Below are positions 46,990 to 60,008 of a DNA stretch of 64,000 bases, piece after piece. This DNA comes from Trichoplax sp. H2 (taxonomy: Eukaryota > Placozoa > Uniplacotomia > Trichoplacea). The DNA lies in assembly GCA_003344405.1 (NCBI GenBank), contig NOWV01000001.1, positions 310,001-374,000 on the forward strand, written 5' to 3'. Numbering within the stretch: the stretch's first letter is position 1; each line of letters starts with the position of its first letter. The position numbers and the translations under genes were made by a program. A model generated the notes under the pieces. The model had not been told where the DNA came from, did not search any database, and worked only from the letters and a program-made list of their open reading frames with translations.

Positions 46990-48000
46990 ACGCGCTGCGC
47001 TCTGTATTCATACTTATACAGTCCAGTACAGTACGGCAGCGTACAGTACGTGGTGAAGTATACTGTACACTGTACACTGTACACTACAGTGTTGTACTGT
47101 TCTAACCTCGTTTGCAGAGGTCTGCTGGCAATCGTCAGTACTGTACACTGTACTGTATGACCTGTTATGATCATACAGTATACTGTACTCCAGTGACGAC
47201 TGACCCAGTCAGTCAGTGACCATACCTGCATCACTGAGGCCATCGATGATGGATGATGCTGCAAATAATACTGTGTGCCTGGCTCACCTTGGCGATACGA
47301 TAGGTCAGTTATCGTCCCATCTTAGTCGTGGTTTGCTGGCATAGGTTGCCTGTCTACAAGACTACAACTATGGTCTACGGTAATAATTTGATACTGTATC
47401 AGGGATTACTCAAAAAAAGAGACGGGACAGGACAACAGATTCAGTGCAAAATAACGTGCAAGCTTCTTATTTTGGGGCTGATGCTACTAGACTGTACGCT
47501 ACCCATCAAATCGTATACCATACTGCTTCAAACCAACTTAGTAGGCTAACAATAGCAGCTAATGTGGATGTCAATCGCAGAAAGTATAGTGTACCATGAC
47601 AGGCATGCGATACACCTGAAATGACCAGTAAAATAATCAGCCTCCACATTGTTAGTATAATTAACAACCGCTTCCTGCCTCATCTCTTTCTTTTTAGTAG
47701 TCCCTGGCCTTACTGTCGGCCGACTGCTACTGCTTGCTGCTATTACTGTCACACGAAATACTGTTAGAGATACGTACTGTCCTGTAGTGTACACTGTACA
47801 GTATAGGACCGTTCACCCGACAGCAACAATACTGCCACTAACCGTTACAATTTTCTTTTGGCGCTTTGGACTTTTCAAAGTAGTCTGCGCAGACTCTGTG
47901 CTAACTGTGAATCACAACAAATCATGACAGTTTGTACAGTACAAGTACTGTACACTACTATACAGTACAGTACAATGCACTGTACTGTACTGTACGTGAC
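46990..48000. promoter_or_regulatory. GTAC palindrome clusters upstream of the kinesin-13 start
   Basis: Two dense patches: 47,025-47,190 (CAGTACAGTACGGC, GTATACTGTACACTGTACAC) and 47,785-47,995 (GTACACTGTACAGTATAGG, CAGTACAGTACAATGCACTGTACTGTACTGTACG). The first begins about 100 bp upstream of the kinesin start codon (46,929, minus strand). No function is demonstrable from sequence. Confidence 0.45.
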
Positions 48001-49714
48001 CAGGGACTGCTCAAGAGAAAATTTGTACTCTCGCCCTCCACGCCCCCCATTCGATCCGGCCAGGCTTAACGGTCGACTTGACACTGATTGCAATAACAAT
48101 TATTATTATCATTAACTACTCGTCTAATCCACTTTGCTAGCTAGATTATTAGTGAATAGGCGTAATAATGACAGCATCGATACTACAACTACAACATTAT
48201 AAAAAGGTTAATATTGATTACATTAAATTGAACTAGTCTGTAAGTGAATAGTGAACAAGCATACAGTACAGTAAAATGATAGCTACGATGCTATGATTGC
48301 AACATTAGCAGCGGTTGTCATTGATTGTATGATACCAGGCATAGAGAAACTCAATACTCTCTACTCGCATAATTGAGTTGAGGATAGCTAACCCGTAGGC
48401 TAGTACACTTTCTAGCTAGGGTTTTCATGGGTGAACAAGTATAAAAATGATAGCTTCGATATTTCAATGGCATCGGTAATGGATAATTAAGGTAAGATTT
48501 TTATTCCCAGAAAAATATCAGAATACAGCAAAATTTTATTTCGGAGATAGTATGAGTTAAGAACTTGATGTTAATTTCCCCCCCCCCCAAATTTCTACTT
48601 TTATCGTAAATCGGCCGATGGAAATTATCCACTGCTCACTGCATGTCATACGATTCATATTGCACTAAGCTACTTGGTATATGGATGCTAATCACACTGT
48701 ACGTGCGCCCATGGAGAGTTATCGATAACCACATCGCTCAAATAGACTACTCCCAAGACGTCTTTCAAGCGACGAAAGGGATAAGCCCAATGATACTTTG
48801 CTAGCGACGTATAATAAATAATATGACAAATCGCAAGTCAATCACTTGCAAATCGCCTCTCCTATCGCACATTAAAACAAACATTTGCATTATTCGTAAA
48901 ATCTTGAAGCATGTTTATTAATCGCCATTAACCAAACGCCTTATACAGGTACATAAGGTTACAAATCTACATTCATATTCCTACATCAGACAAATTGATA
49001 CTGATAATAGTTCCCGTAAGTGTGGTAGTACAGTATAACAAGTGTATAAAATTATACTACATATTCACGACTGAAATTATAACTTCCTCTACCAATACAT
49101 ATTTTAAATCAAACGCAATCGCCACAATGTTCTTATCGCTCTGTATGTTTACCAATGAGTAAAATGATTAAAGAGTGATGCGCCCCTACTTACCATAAAA
49201 GCAATTAATAAAATACCCAAAGAGTAACCGATTGATATATTGTAAGATAACGACGCAAAATTCACAATATACAGTACGTCCATCCATCCATTATTAAATA
49301 ATGTAATAGACATTCGTATTGTAAATGAAAAGCAATGCATCGTAAAAAGAAATTACATACTAACTATATTCAGATTCTCTAACATCTTACAGTATGCTAT
49401 TAATGAAGATTAAAAAATCATAAGTGTAAAATATTGCACTTGTAATGAATATCACTGCGAAGCCTAGAATTGACAGCCATATTATTAAAGTATCACCACT
49501 TTACTATATCACTTTTTAAGTTCTGTCGTTATATACCTATCGATTTGAAAACATCTCATCAACTACTTGTCTTTGGCGATTCATACGATACTAGTAAATA
49601 ATTCAATAGCCAACTATAATCGTAACCATTTTATAACCATGGTAATATCTAGTATCACCAATGTATAGATATCTATTATTTTAAATAATCAGCTGTATTA
49701 AGTGGACGGCATAG
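48001..49714. other. Spacer between the kinesin upstream region and the OvoA 3' end
   Basis: AT-rich, including a run of 11 C at 48,578-48,588 and weak ~200-bp repeats of AGTGAA(C/T)AAG..ATAAAATGATAGCT(A/T)CGAT (48,170-48,470). Isolated open frames with hydrophobic stretches exist on the minus strand (about 49,182-49,340 and 49,383-49,490), but I could not join them into a gene. Confidence 0.35.
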
Positions 49715-52700
49715 TTAAGCAATAACGGCATTGCGTTGCCAAATAGTGATACTCGTACTAGATTCACAAATTTGACCTTTGCAAGCTTTTCGATAGGAAA
49801 TATTATAATTTTCTCGAAGATTAAACCTATGCCAATACAGTACAACAAACAGAATCAACATAAAGTGTAATCTGAATTTGAAAAAAAAGTTCCAGTTAAC
49901 TTACCATTTGCCGACCAAAGAATTTATGTAATCAGGCGACCTGTCGTAGTTAATAGCTACAACTAATCCATCAGTATTAACTACTTCTTTCAAACGCAGT
50001 ATCCAGGCTTTAAAGAAAAATAGTATATTACTATTCATACATCATAATAATTAACAACAAGAGAACAGTCATGCTTTTCAAAACTCAACCAGCCGATTGT
50101 TAGGAAACTAATAACACTTATCTCAAATAGAGAGTTGCAGGAAGAAAACTGAATCAGTTGCAAGAAGATAATACATGTGATATCCCGAAGGTAATTTAAG
50201 AAACTTATGTACGCTTGATCACGATCTTTATATTTTAAATAATATATAACTAAAGCAATATGTGATGCGTAAAAATGTATTGAAATTCTTGAAAGTAGTG
50301 ATTAATTCTTTCTATCTGTTAGACGCCTTTCAGATAGAAATACGAGATCCAGCTATAAATGGTGAAAAAGACAGCAATAGACCTCCACGATTTTTAACGT
50401 TTGTAACTTAGACAAGTGTAATAAAGACAATCAGGGATACGCAAAATTCATATATAGCAATACAAAATTATGTTGATACAACGTTACTAATATATATATA
50501 TACTGTAGCCCTAAAGGTCAATGTCACTGACATTCTACAACTACAATATTTACCAACCTTTGTCGTTGGCAACACGGTTCAGATGAGTAAGCAATACGAA
50601 ATCGAACATACAAATTTCATTTGGTAGCCACGTCAGCTAGAAAAAGTATACACGTTGCAATCATTATTTTTATATGCCATAATGATTCATCTATACATTA
50701 CGAGTAAATTATCATAAATAGTACCTGCATGAATGTAATCTTATCTCGATTTATCGTACTATCTGTTTTAATCACAATTTCATCATGCCCATCCTGACAA
50801 CATTTAATTTCACCGGTTTTTTTAGCCTTTAAGGCGGTATCAATTAGACGTCCACCAAAGTCGATTCCAACAACCTTAATTGTTATAATTGATTATACAC
50901 TATAATGTCTATAATTCATATCAATATATGTTTTAGATTACTGTATTCTTGATCTAATACGAGTATTACATATTGGCATACAGTAAATTGATACATATGG
51001 TACGTATCGTCAAAATGATAAATTTCACATAAAATAAACCTTATGAAAATATTTTGCGAGTTCAAAAGAATTTCTGCCAACTCCACAGCCGATATCAAGA
51101 GCACTGTCCGTATTAATACCGTACTCTTTTAAAGCCTTAATCCAAATGTTATCTACTTGAGAATATAATTCAGCCGATCCATTTTCGCAACCTACTCCGT
51201 CTATCTGAGATACCTTTGACACAAAATTATACCAAAATATTTTTATACGACTCAAATAAAATATCCAAGATGGTCATAATAACATACATTAACATTTCCA
51301 AACTGTGACAAAATGATTTCGTTTACAGCATCAATAGTATCGTATGAAAATTCTTCATTAGTACTTGATACATATCGATCATCGCAATTTTTTAGCAAAG
51401 GCTCATTGTCTGCAGTGGAAATTATCAACATTAACAAGAGACCTAATTCATATTGGAACAGAAACGTTATAGTAATAAAACATAAATAAGCCATACCTTC
51501 TACACCAACACCAAGGACAAACACTTCAGCATTGACGAGACGAACTGGGATATTAGCATCCGGATTATGACGTACAACACGAAAGCCCATATGTTGAAAG
51601 AAATGCCGTCTAAATGCAAATCGCGCATAGCAAGATGATAGACCACCTGTAGATGCCCACGAACCGTACTAAGATGGTTAATAAACAATGATAATGTATT
51701 AATGTAATCCTATTCCATTAGCTACCGGTAAATACATATATCACATTTAATACCATAATCATATTGTGCCTCCCATCAAAACAAGGAGTTGAAAAGTCAT
51801 GATAGACATAATGAGATTTGAAACCAGGTAAGCCATTAAAGTGGTCTTCAGCCCATTCCCAAACGTTTCCCATAATGTCATAGAATCCAGCAGATGATGG
51901 ACCATACAAATTAACGGGCTACAGCAAAAACGACTTAATTATAATTACAGTAGCGTCATGAGAACACTATTGTGCTTTACTTTACACTTACAGTGGAGGA
52001 ACAGTACTTCATATTTATATTACATTGAGGATTACTCTCAAACGCCATGTCACAGCGAGGAAATAGTGCAGAGTCATTAAGCTATAGAAAAATACGTGAT
52101 ATACGCTAGTTAAAATATCAAAAATTACTGAAGGCTCCTATATACTACTACAGTAAGTTTACTGGATCATAATTATATATCAATCACAAGTGGTCACATA
52201 CTTTACGACCAAGCATCAAACGGTACTCAGCCTCAGTAGGAAGGCGATAGTTTTGACCCAACCAACTACAATACGCTTTCGCTTCGTGATAATTTACTTC
52301 AACAGGCCAGTCAAGAGGCATATCAAGTACGTCGAATATTGCTCGGTATCTATAGTATGAAAATTTAATATGTACAAAATTTTTCAAGATAACACAAACT
52401 CAATAATAAATGAAAACGATTCAATTCATTGACGAATTTTATTTTATGTACTGGACACTGCTAATAACATCAATTATTATACAGTATAGAAAATGCAATG
52501 AAACTGTGGTATAATAACCATGCGATAATACAAAAAGATACCGGTAAAATCTCAGAAAAAATATTACCTATAGTTAGAATTGGAACAGTTTTGTCCATTC
52601 CGAGAATTAGAGCCATTAGTACTATCTCCATTTTGAGGTCTTCCATTACAATGTGAATAAGATGCTAGTGATGCTCCGCATCCTGATTTACATCCTAACA

Positions 52701-55700
52701 GGACACATGTATAAACGTATTTATATATAAATTATGGAATAGATTTTATTTAAAATTTATGAATAATTTGTAAATGAATGCAAATCTTTACCTTCATTGC
52801 AAACCCAGAAGGTAGGATGCTTAGCCTCTCGATATTCTTTCCAGTGCCACCCTAATTTCGAAAGAATTACGATATTAGATAATTAAGTGACGCGGTCATT
52901 AAAATGATCGCATAACTTTATTATACCTTCATCAGTCCAGAACTCTTTCTTATCATATCCTCCAGCTTTGACGAATTTTAAGAATTCATAGTTGGTAACC
53001 GGAAATTCCTGTGCTTCAAATGATGGAACCCTAAATATTAACAATTCCTAGTTAATGATACTGCATAACATTGCTAACATATAAGTATAACCTACCATAT
53101 AACGCACTATAGCACCGTAAACAGACAAAAATTATGTACGGATACTTACTCAACTGTTGCTTCTCCATACTCATTATCCCAACCAAACGAAGGAAAGTCT
53201 CTCGACTTGCCGAATTTAACAACGCTACCATCAACCCGTATAAAGGGATTTTCGTAAACACGACCATCTATCAATTGATACATAAAAGTAATGGCAATAC
53301 AGCAACTTTAGCAAGCGATATAAAACTAAAATTTTCAATCTAACTGTATACAATAGGTTAAAATTTCACTGCAGAATTACAGTAACGATTAGTTTTAGAA
53401 ATATTACTTGAACTTTCCAAGGGTCCATAATTCCAGTTAACAGGTTTCGTAACCAAATCCACGGGCATTTGACGAATTAAAACACTAGAAGTTTCAAAAT
53501 GAATTCTATAACAGAAAAATATTCGCTTGATTAGATACAGTAAAGAACATGCAAGCACTAATACTTTAATTATTAATACCTTTCATGGTCCAGGCCTAAC
53601 ATGACAGCCCACTACAATAACATAAAACAAAATTTTTTATTCTCGTCGAAATTTGCTACATACCATAGACTCAACTATAAAGATTGCATATTAACGGTAA
53701 TTTTAATGCATTCGCGAAACTCTTACCCATGGGCTATCTTGCGTAATCGGTAATACCAGTGGTGCTGTATCGATAACATCAAGCACAACTTTTCGTACTT
53801 TTGCACGATAATCAAGTATATCCTTTACAGAAGGCCATTTAAAGTTACCACCCATACGATAATTCTCCTAGCAGGGAAAAACGAAAATGATGGAAAGTCC
53901 AGTAAAATGCAATTGACTTGCTATAATACATTAAGAGATAAATATATATATATATATATGATTGTTGTAGCATTGAAGTCTCAAATAATCATTATGTGAC
54001 ACAAAGCTCCAAAATTAATTTAATTAATGATTGTAAACTGAATATTAAAAGAGTTACTGTGTTGCCAATAATAATTGCATATTATTCCTCCAACAGTAAT
54101 CAAAATTCTACTTTTCAACGAGCAAATTGACTACTATCTTATGTACCAAGTTGCAGCTTGTTTTCTAGAAATTTTGATTACTGCTAACTGGAAAGTATCA
54201 GTACAAGAACAGTCGTAACTACAACATGCAGAAAGTCTATCAACTTGTCCTATTTATATATCGACGGATTTGAGCTACTAAATGCAGGTACAGTGTACAG
54301 TATTATTACTTGGATTTATTACCGTATCATCCCAGGACATTTCATCGACGCCAGTTTCCATTAAAGTTTCGATTTCTAGATCGACACGTTCCTTCACAGA
54401 CAATATTGAAATTTTTTTAATTTATTAAAGTCCGTTAAAGGCAAGTTAAGCACTATCTTGTCTCACAGGTAAATATAGAACAATCTATAGCAAGGCTTCC
54501 TGATCTATCAAGTAACTTGCGAAAGAATTTTTGAAGATAGCCTAACATTCGTGCGCATTCTAAACTTTCCTAATATATATATTCTAATTATGTCACAATT
54601 AGGGTTTACCGTAAGCTAAAAACCTTATTTTAAAATACGCCATTAAGTAAAAATCTAGATTCAATGATAGCTTAAATTACGATGGAAACAGAACGCAGAT
54701 GAGGAACATTTCATCATGAGTTCTTACATTAATAGCATTCTACGTGTATACTGTACTGTACAATAATAATTTAACTTAAAATGTAATGCTGATTCTATGA
54801 ACTAATCAAAGCGATTACAGTATATACTAATGTACGAGCTCGTACTATACGATGGACAGCTAGTACAAGCGTTAGCGTAATTAAATACTATAGATCTACA
54901 CTCAAACCTTGATCAAACCAGCTAGCATCAACTTGTTTATAAGTACTGCAGCGGTATGTCCGTAATAGAAAATTAAAGGCAAGCGAAGACGATCGGGACA
55001 ACAGTAGAAGCTCGATTCATCTATTTAATAGAGATAGCATGAAGAATTGAAACTTAATAATTTACTCAGAATAGAATTCTTCTATCGTAATATTAAGAAG
55101 TATAATCTCAAAAAAAGAAATAACTGTAAAGTTTTCAAATATTGCGCTATACTGCTAATACAAAAGCTTAAATACGTAAAATATCATAATCATTTATTTG
55201 TACTAATATCCGTACCTATGCAATATCTTATTCATATACTATAGATTATAAATTCAGCGAGACTATTGCATGATTACTGTAGTGTACTCAAGAAAGTAAA
55301 CTTCTCCATTAGACGACAACATAGGCTGTAGTATACGTATTTAAAATCGATAAAATACAATACTTCGGAAATACCTTTTAAACTTGTAAATAAGGTTTCA
55401 TCCAAATCGTAGCCATTGATGAAATATTCTCGAATATCACTAGTGAAGGATGTTAAAAAGTTATTTTTTTTATAGTTTTTGGTTACATTAAAGCAGTAAA
55501 AGTGTATAATCACAGCATAGAAGCACATCAGGGAATTAAGCATAGTATCAGTGCTTGTTCCTCAATATAGGTATAATACTAGCATTGAAGCTCTACCATG
55601 CATCATTTTCATCGGTAGCTATATCCACAAAGGGTATGATATTTTTACGTATCATTTAACTGAAATTTAGGTACTGTAATTAGAAATTGCGTCGTGATCA

Positions 55701-57423
55701 ATGCTATGGCATCGAGTACATGGTAAAGTTGAGCTGTTGATAGGTATGGGCACGGTTCAATACTTGTTGATATTAAAGATTAATTAACATATTTCTTCAC
55801 TGTTGTACGTATACCCTCCAATGTAGCAACACTATCACTACTTTAAATAAGATATTGGTATTGATATATAACGGCATAGTCTGGCAGTATACTATACGCG
55901 TATAGTAAATTCTGCATACTTTAGCTTGTAATACCTTATGTACCCTTGTTTATTTGTTACTAATTTAATTAATTAATCTGAAAGAAAACGCTTATGAGTT
56001 ACTACCTGACCGTCATTGATCTACTTTAATAACACTTTTTAAGAAATGCATAGAACAAATCTAAATAAATAAATGACAAGAGAAATCCGTCCTGGAATAA
56101 CTAATAATTTGTTTACAGTATTTGTGAGTCTTAACATTTGGTAAAGTCCGTCAGTGTTTACGAGTGTGATGAGTATGTACATTGTACAGTAACTGACAAA
56201 TAACAATTATAGCTAATCAGTGAGATCATCACTCGAGGGCTTCTAAGTCCGTTCCTTAGTATTTACATTATAAAAGTGGGAAAAACTACAGTCCATAACC
56301 CCTCTCGGACTTGATCAACATTATAAGTTTAATTAACGTATTTGGGATGAAGTATCCACACTGCAATGTGTTAATGTATTACAGACTAGTATCCATCGAG
56401 ACATAAAGAAAGACTCTTTTACCACTCTAACTCGACGGTATTATGAGTGATTCATTATACACGTACATTACTGCTATCTGTGTAGGTATACAATATATAG
56501 GCGTAAAGTATAAAGGCCGTGCAGACTACTAAATTATTGTATGTACACTCAATCAGTACACAAAGTATGCCAAGCAGGGGTTCGACTTGTCTAGATAAAT
56601 TATTAAATAACCACAGATACAAGTTTTTTGTCTCCTTCAATGCTGTACCTATTAACTGAATTAAAGTAGGTCACGTTTACGCGTTGACGGCTATTACCGA
56701 CAAGGATTTGGAAAACAAATTACAACATGACTTAAATATACATACTATTTATACACGATGATAATTAAATGGAGATAGCGCAGCAACGGCCTATATAAAG
56801 CAAAGGCTTAGGCCGCCTATAGCTAGCTATCAACGTGTAGACAATGAGCAAGTCTTCTAAAGATGACTGCTTATGTCATTATCACGTACCCTATAGTTCA
56901 ATATCTAAATCAAGGAAGAATGTACTACTTCAGGGAAAAAATGCGCTCAAATTTCCATACTAACATCTTCATTTTAAATTAAGCAATTCATGAATATTAA
57001 CAATGATCATTATGATTCTTGAATAACAAAAAAAAGCATTCATAACTGCCATACCCACTAATGATAATCGTGTTGGAAATAAATGATATACTCATAGATA
57101 CGGAACTGTACTTTACTACTTTAGTATAGCGTATGCAATCACAAATTTGGAAATACTGTACGGTGTAAAACTTGATAAAAGTTGTTTTAGAAGTGAAAAG
57201 AGCAAATCAAAGATGAATCAAGCCACTTGCATACAATGCTGTATAGCAACTAGAATCACGTTTGAATAACATACAGTACTATTGGGTGTTAGGAACTTTC
57301 AATTAATTATTGCTTATCCGCAAACACTTACTTTCGAGAACAATTAGATAGATTGATCGAACGAGATGATGTGCAGGCTAGTGATCCAGTTAAACGACAA
57401 TCTTTTCCAACCATACCTATCAT
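49715..57423 (-). CDS. ovoA: Ovothiol synthase, 5-histidylcysteine sulfoxide synthase / methyltransferase (OvoA)
   Basis: Bifunctional enzyme of ovothiol A synthesis: iron-dependent oxidative coupling of cysteine to histidine, then SAM-dependent N-methylation. 21 exons, ~774 aa: 57423-57332, 55439-55375, 55020-54908, 54391-54323, 53867-53727, 53611-53580, 53505-53408, 53267-53150, 53030-52927, 52851-52792, 52694-52568, 52349-52202, 52081-51992, 51918-51754, 51668-51497, 51409-51288, 51204-51040, 50874-50725, 50636-50558, 50007-49905, 49826-49715. DinB-like domain with iron ligands in YYGHTA (H74) and GLDHERIHFE (H169, H173, E175). FGE-sulfatase-like domain ~205-530 (WPVEVNYHEAKAYCSWL, LPTEAEYR, GNVWEWAEDHF, GGLSSCYARFAFRRHFFQH). 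Methyltransferase motif I ALDIGCGVGRNSF (~607-619). Residues 298-339 are an Asn/Gly/Ser/Cys-rich insert (own exon) not usual for the family. Least certain: exon 1, the exon 17 start (51204 or 51213) and exon 21. Confidence 0.88.
53942..53959. repeat. (TA)n microsatellite in an OvoA intron
   Basis: About nine TA dinucleotides in an OvoA intron. A similar TA run lies at about 31,237-31,256 in GST intron 2. Confidence 0.8.
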
Positions 57424-58990
57424 GTCAACAAATGGATAAAGCAATATTAATATACTGTATAATTGATTAATTAATTTAAAATTCATTCGAATGTACTATC
57501 ACTCGGTACATCAATGATTTAATCTTGCATTTAATTAAATTTATTTTAATCTAGTACCGTACTTCAATTATAATTACAATAAATTCATGACTAACTATAT
57601 AAGGTCAAGGTACAGTATTTTTTTTTCGCGGAATGATCAAGCGGGGTCGAAAAAGCCTTTAATAACAACATTATTCATTACAATTTTTTGAAAAATTAGT
57701 CCGACAAGGTGCATTACTCCTGCTACCCAAAGCAAGTAGGAATACATTATAGGAATAAATCTATCAACGCTATTCTTGACGTCGTTACACAATAGGATAA
57801 CCAACTTGTATTACGATTTGGCTCAATTTCAACGTCGTCTTCAAGGCGATACATGATTGAAAAAAATGACGATTAGGGGGGGCCCTCGATCAGGTGACTA
57901 CTTTGCAATATTGCAATAGCAGTGCTTCAACGATCGTCAGTTGATTAATTGTAATCCAAGTTAAGTCAATCATGATCAATTCCCTTCCTTCATTACAAGA
58001 GAATTTTTACGATACTGTAGTTTCACTACAGGACAGCAGTGTTTTGTAACGAAGGTCAAATGACTTAGGAAAGTATAAAACAGAAAGTATTTAAGAAGAC
58101 TAAAAATTCCGTTCTACGCGTATGAATTAATAGCAAATCATTCAAACTCATTTCGAATATGGTCCTGAAAGCAATAATGTACTGCTTTATAGGCAACGAT
58201 CCTAAATAGCGAAAACTCCTTGTTAGGAATCCGATCATACAGTACATCATAATAAAAAAAAAAAAAAATACGTCGGATACTAAGCTGTACTGTAGTCGCA
58301 AGAACTTGGATTTGATCCAACTTTCAATAACTGTTGGCGGTGATAATTTTCGGTACAGTATCATTAATTCATTAAAAGTTGACGAAGCCAACAAACAGTT
58401 AACATCAAACATACCGTATTTGCCTACAAGTTAATCACACAGGGAAGAAAGAAGAAGAAATATAACACAACGTCCATGAATACAGATTCTAACGACTCAA
58501 TCGGCCGAACAATCAAGTTATCGTTGTCATTACATTATAATTTATCATTCAATTAAGGAAGTCTTTCAATTTGTAAAAAATAAAAATGAATTTTTTATTT
58601 TTTTCATAAAGTTTTGCTGCAAAAGTTGAAACGAACCGGACAAAACCATTTCGTCCCTACCATAATGATAAAACATTACAGCGCGAGCAAAATGTAAAGC
58701 ACATGGCCCGACAAACTTATGTGCTCTGATTGAGCGTATAACTCCATCTAGTACTCGTTTAGTGCACGCTGTACAGTATGTCCAAAATGCAATTTCTATC
58801 GGACCAAACGATGGAAAATAAGGCAGCTACCTGCCGGTTTTCTGCTAGCATTCCAATACTCACCATCGCTAGCACGTTTTATCGATTTGGATTGTACAGT
58901 ACAGTAAATAACATTGCACAAGAATGTTGAGATTGAAAGAGTGAATGAGGAATAGGAAAATGGGTTGGATTTGACTCCATTAGGGTGTTG
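57424..58990. other. Spacer between OvoA and the small five-exon gene
   Basis: Contains the OvoA promoter and the 3' UTR of the small gene. A minus-strand open frame at about 58,290-58,431 follows a good acceptor (AACTTGTAG) and reads KYGMFDVNCLLASSTFNELM. It looks exon-like but runs into a poly-A/T tract and was not joined to any gene. Confidence 0.4.
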
Positions 58991-59924
58991 TTATGATATT
59001 CTACTACTGTCGAACACAATTTCATCATCATCATCAGACAGATCGTAACCAAGCTGCAAAACACCGTTATTAAAACGATACCTTTTTCATTTTCATGTCC
59101 TCTTCAAAATAAATAAATAAAGCAGTAGCGAATGCATGCTTTCCATGATTATCATCGACCGTACCTTGCCTCAACACTATCGGATTATGAACAATTTCTA
59201 CTGTAGTTGGAAAAGCCATTGGAGAAATCATTGCATGTTGGAAACTATCAAGTTCAAAGTACGATCGATCGTAAATTCATCATCCCTTGGTCCCCCATGT
59301 CGTTCTCACACTAGACATTATCCTATCGCACTCAATAACCAAGTCAGTTACGCATCTAGCGCAACTCTACTATGGATACAACACCTACTAAACCAATACG
59401 ATCATCGATTGCCAATGATTAACTTACTTGTTCAATCTACCTGTGATCACAAATTGAACTTTTCCACCACAAGAAAAACTAAAACAACAATTTCACGGAC
59501 GAGATTTGTTCGTCAACGGAGCGTTTCCCTTATGGGGTGGTACGCGGGTCACCTTTCATGCTAATTGACGTGTTGGTACAGTACGGTACGATACAGATCC
59601 CATGGCTTTCACAGCGCTCTACAGTACGCGGTACTGTAGGCCACAGTACTTCGCACAGTGGCTTACAGTACTATGTGCTGTAGACTAGAGTTTAGAAAAA
59701 AAACATACTGTACTGTAGAGCGCTTATTTAACCCAGTATGGATGGTGGTGTCGCCAGTGATGGACGCTGCGGTCTCTACCGCCGCCATTTATTAATAGTA
59801 TAGTATCGTCAAACTTTCCATACAGATCCTTTTTTATTTTTTTTTTACTTGTATGCAACTTTTCTAGGGCCATCATTACTGTACGACGTACGTCCATACA
59901 AGGCGACAAGAAACGCTTGCTCAT
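58991..59924 (-). CDS. Unrecognised 69-aa protein with acidic C-terminus, five small exons
   Basis: Not recognised. Model: exons 59924-59892 (11 codons from ATG), 59552-59497, 59478-59441, 59101-59082 (20 nt) and 59053-58991, giving 69 aa. All four junctions are GT-AG and frame-consistent, which chance would rarely give. The protein starts MSKRFLSPCMD, continues with a Pro/Lys-rich stretch (VPPHKGNAPLTNKSRP), then CGGKVQFVITEDMKMKKLGY, and ends in an acidic tail LSDDDDEIVFDSSRIS. There is no signal peptide or membrane segment. Lys-rich then acidic ends suggest a small soluble nuclear or cytosolic adaptor, which is inference. The exon 2 acceptor (ATGAAAG) has a poor pyrimidine tract and is the weakest link. 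GTAC-rich blocks lie in intron 1 and 300-500 bp upstream. An inverted copy of exon 1 lies just upstream at 59,979-60,008. Confidence 0.45.
59575..59720. promoter_or_regulatory. GTAC-rich block in intron 1 of the small gene
   Basis: Words such as GGTACAGTACGGTACGATACAG and CTACAGTACGCGGTACTGTAGG are concentrated in about 145 bp. Function unknown. Confidence 0.4.
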
Positions 59925-60008
59925 TGCTTTAGTCCCAATGATCAACAAAAGTAACTAGGAAAATCATTGCGACCAGGCCAATGAGCAAGCGTATCTTGTC
60001 GTCTTGTA
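59897..60008. repeat. Inverted repeat whose left arm is exon 1 of the small gene
   Basis: Arm 1 at 59,897-59,926 and arm 2 at 59,979-60,008. These are 30-base arms matching at 28 of 30 positions when inverted, separated by 52 bp. Arm 1 spans the start codon and most of exon 1 (minus strand). Arm 2 carries an ATG and 9 similar codons on the plus strand. Confidence 0.88.

Noticed and set aside
49149-49340. Minus-strand open frame with a hydrophobic segment and a GTAAGT donor
   Set aside because: No acceptor or second exon could be joined; resemblance to nuclear envelope membrane proteins was too weak.
54436-54562. Minus-strand stretch ESLECARMLGYLQKFFRKLL after an acceptor-like AG, as an OvoA exon
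   Set aside because: It does not match the family, whereas the exon at 55020-54908 (RLPLIFYYGHTA) does and joins its neighbours in phase.
58065-58412. 115-aa minus-strand open frame
   Set aside because: Its start looks exon-like, but the frame runs through a poly-T/A tract and no partner exon or family was found.
59136-59564. 142-aa plus-strand open frame
   Set aside because: It overlaps exons 2 and 3 of the minus-strand small gene, shows no family similarity, and has an unlikely composition.
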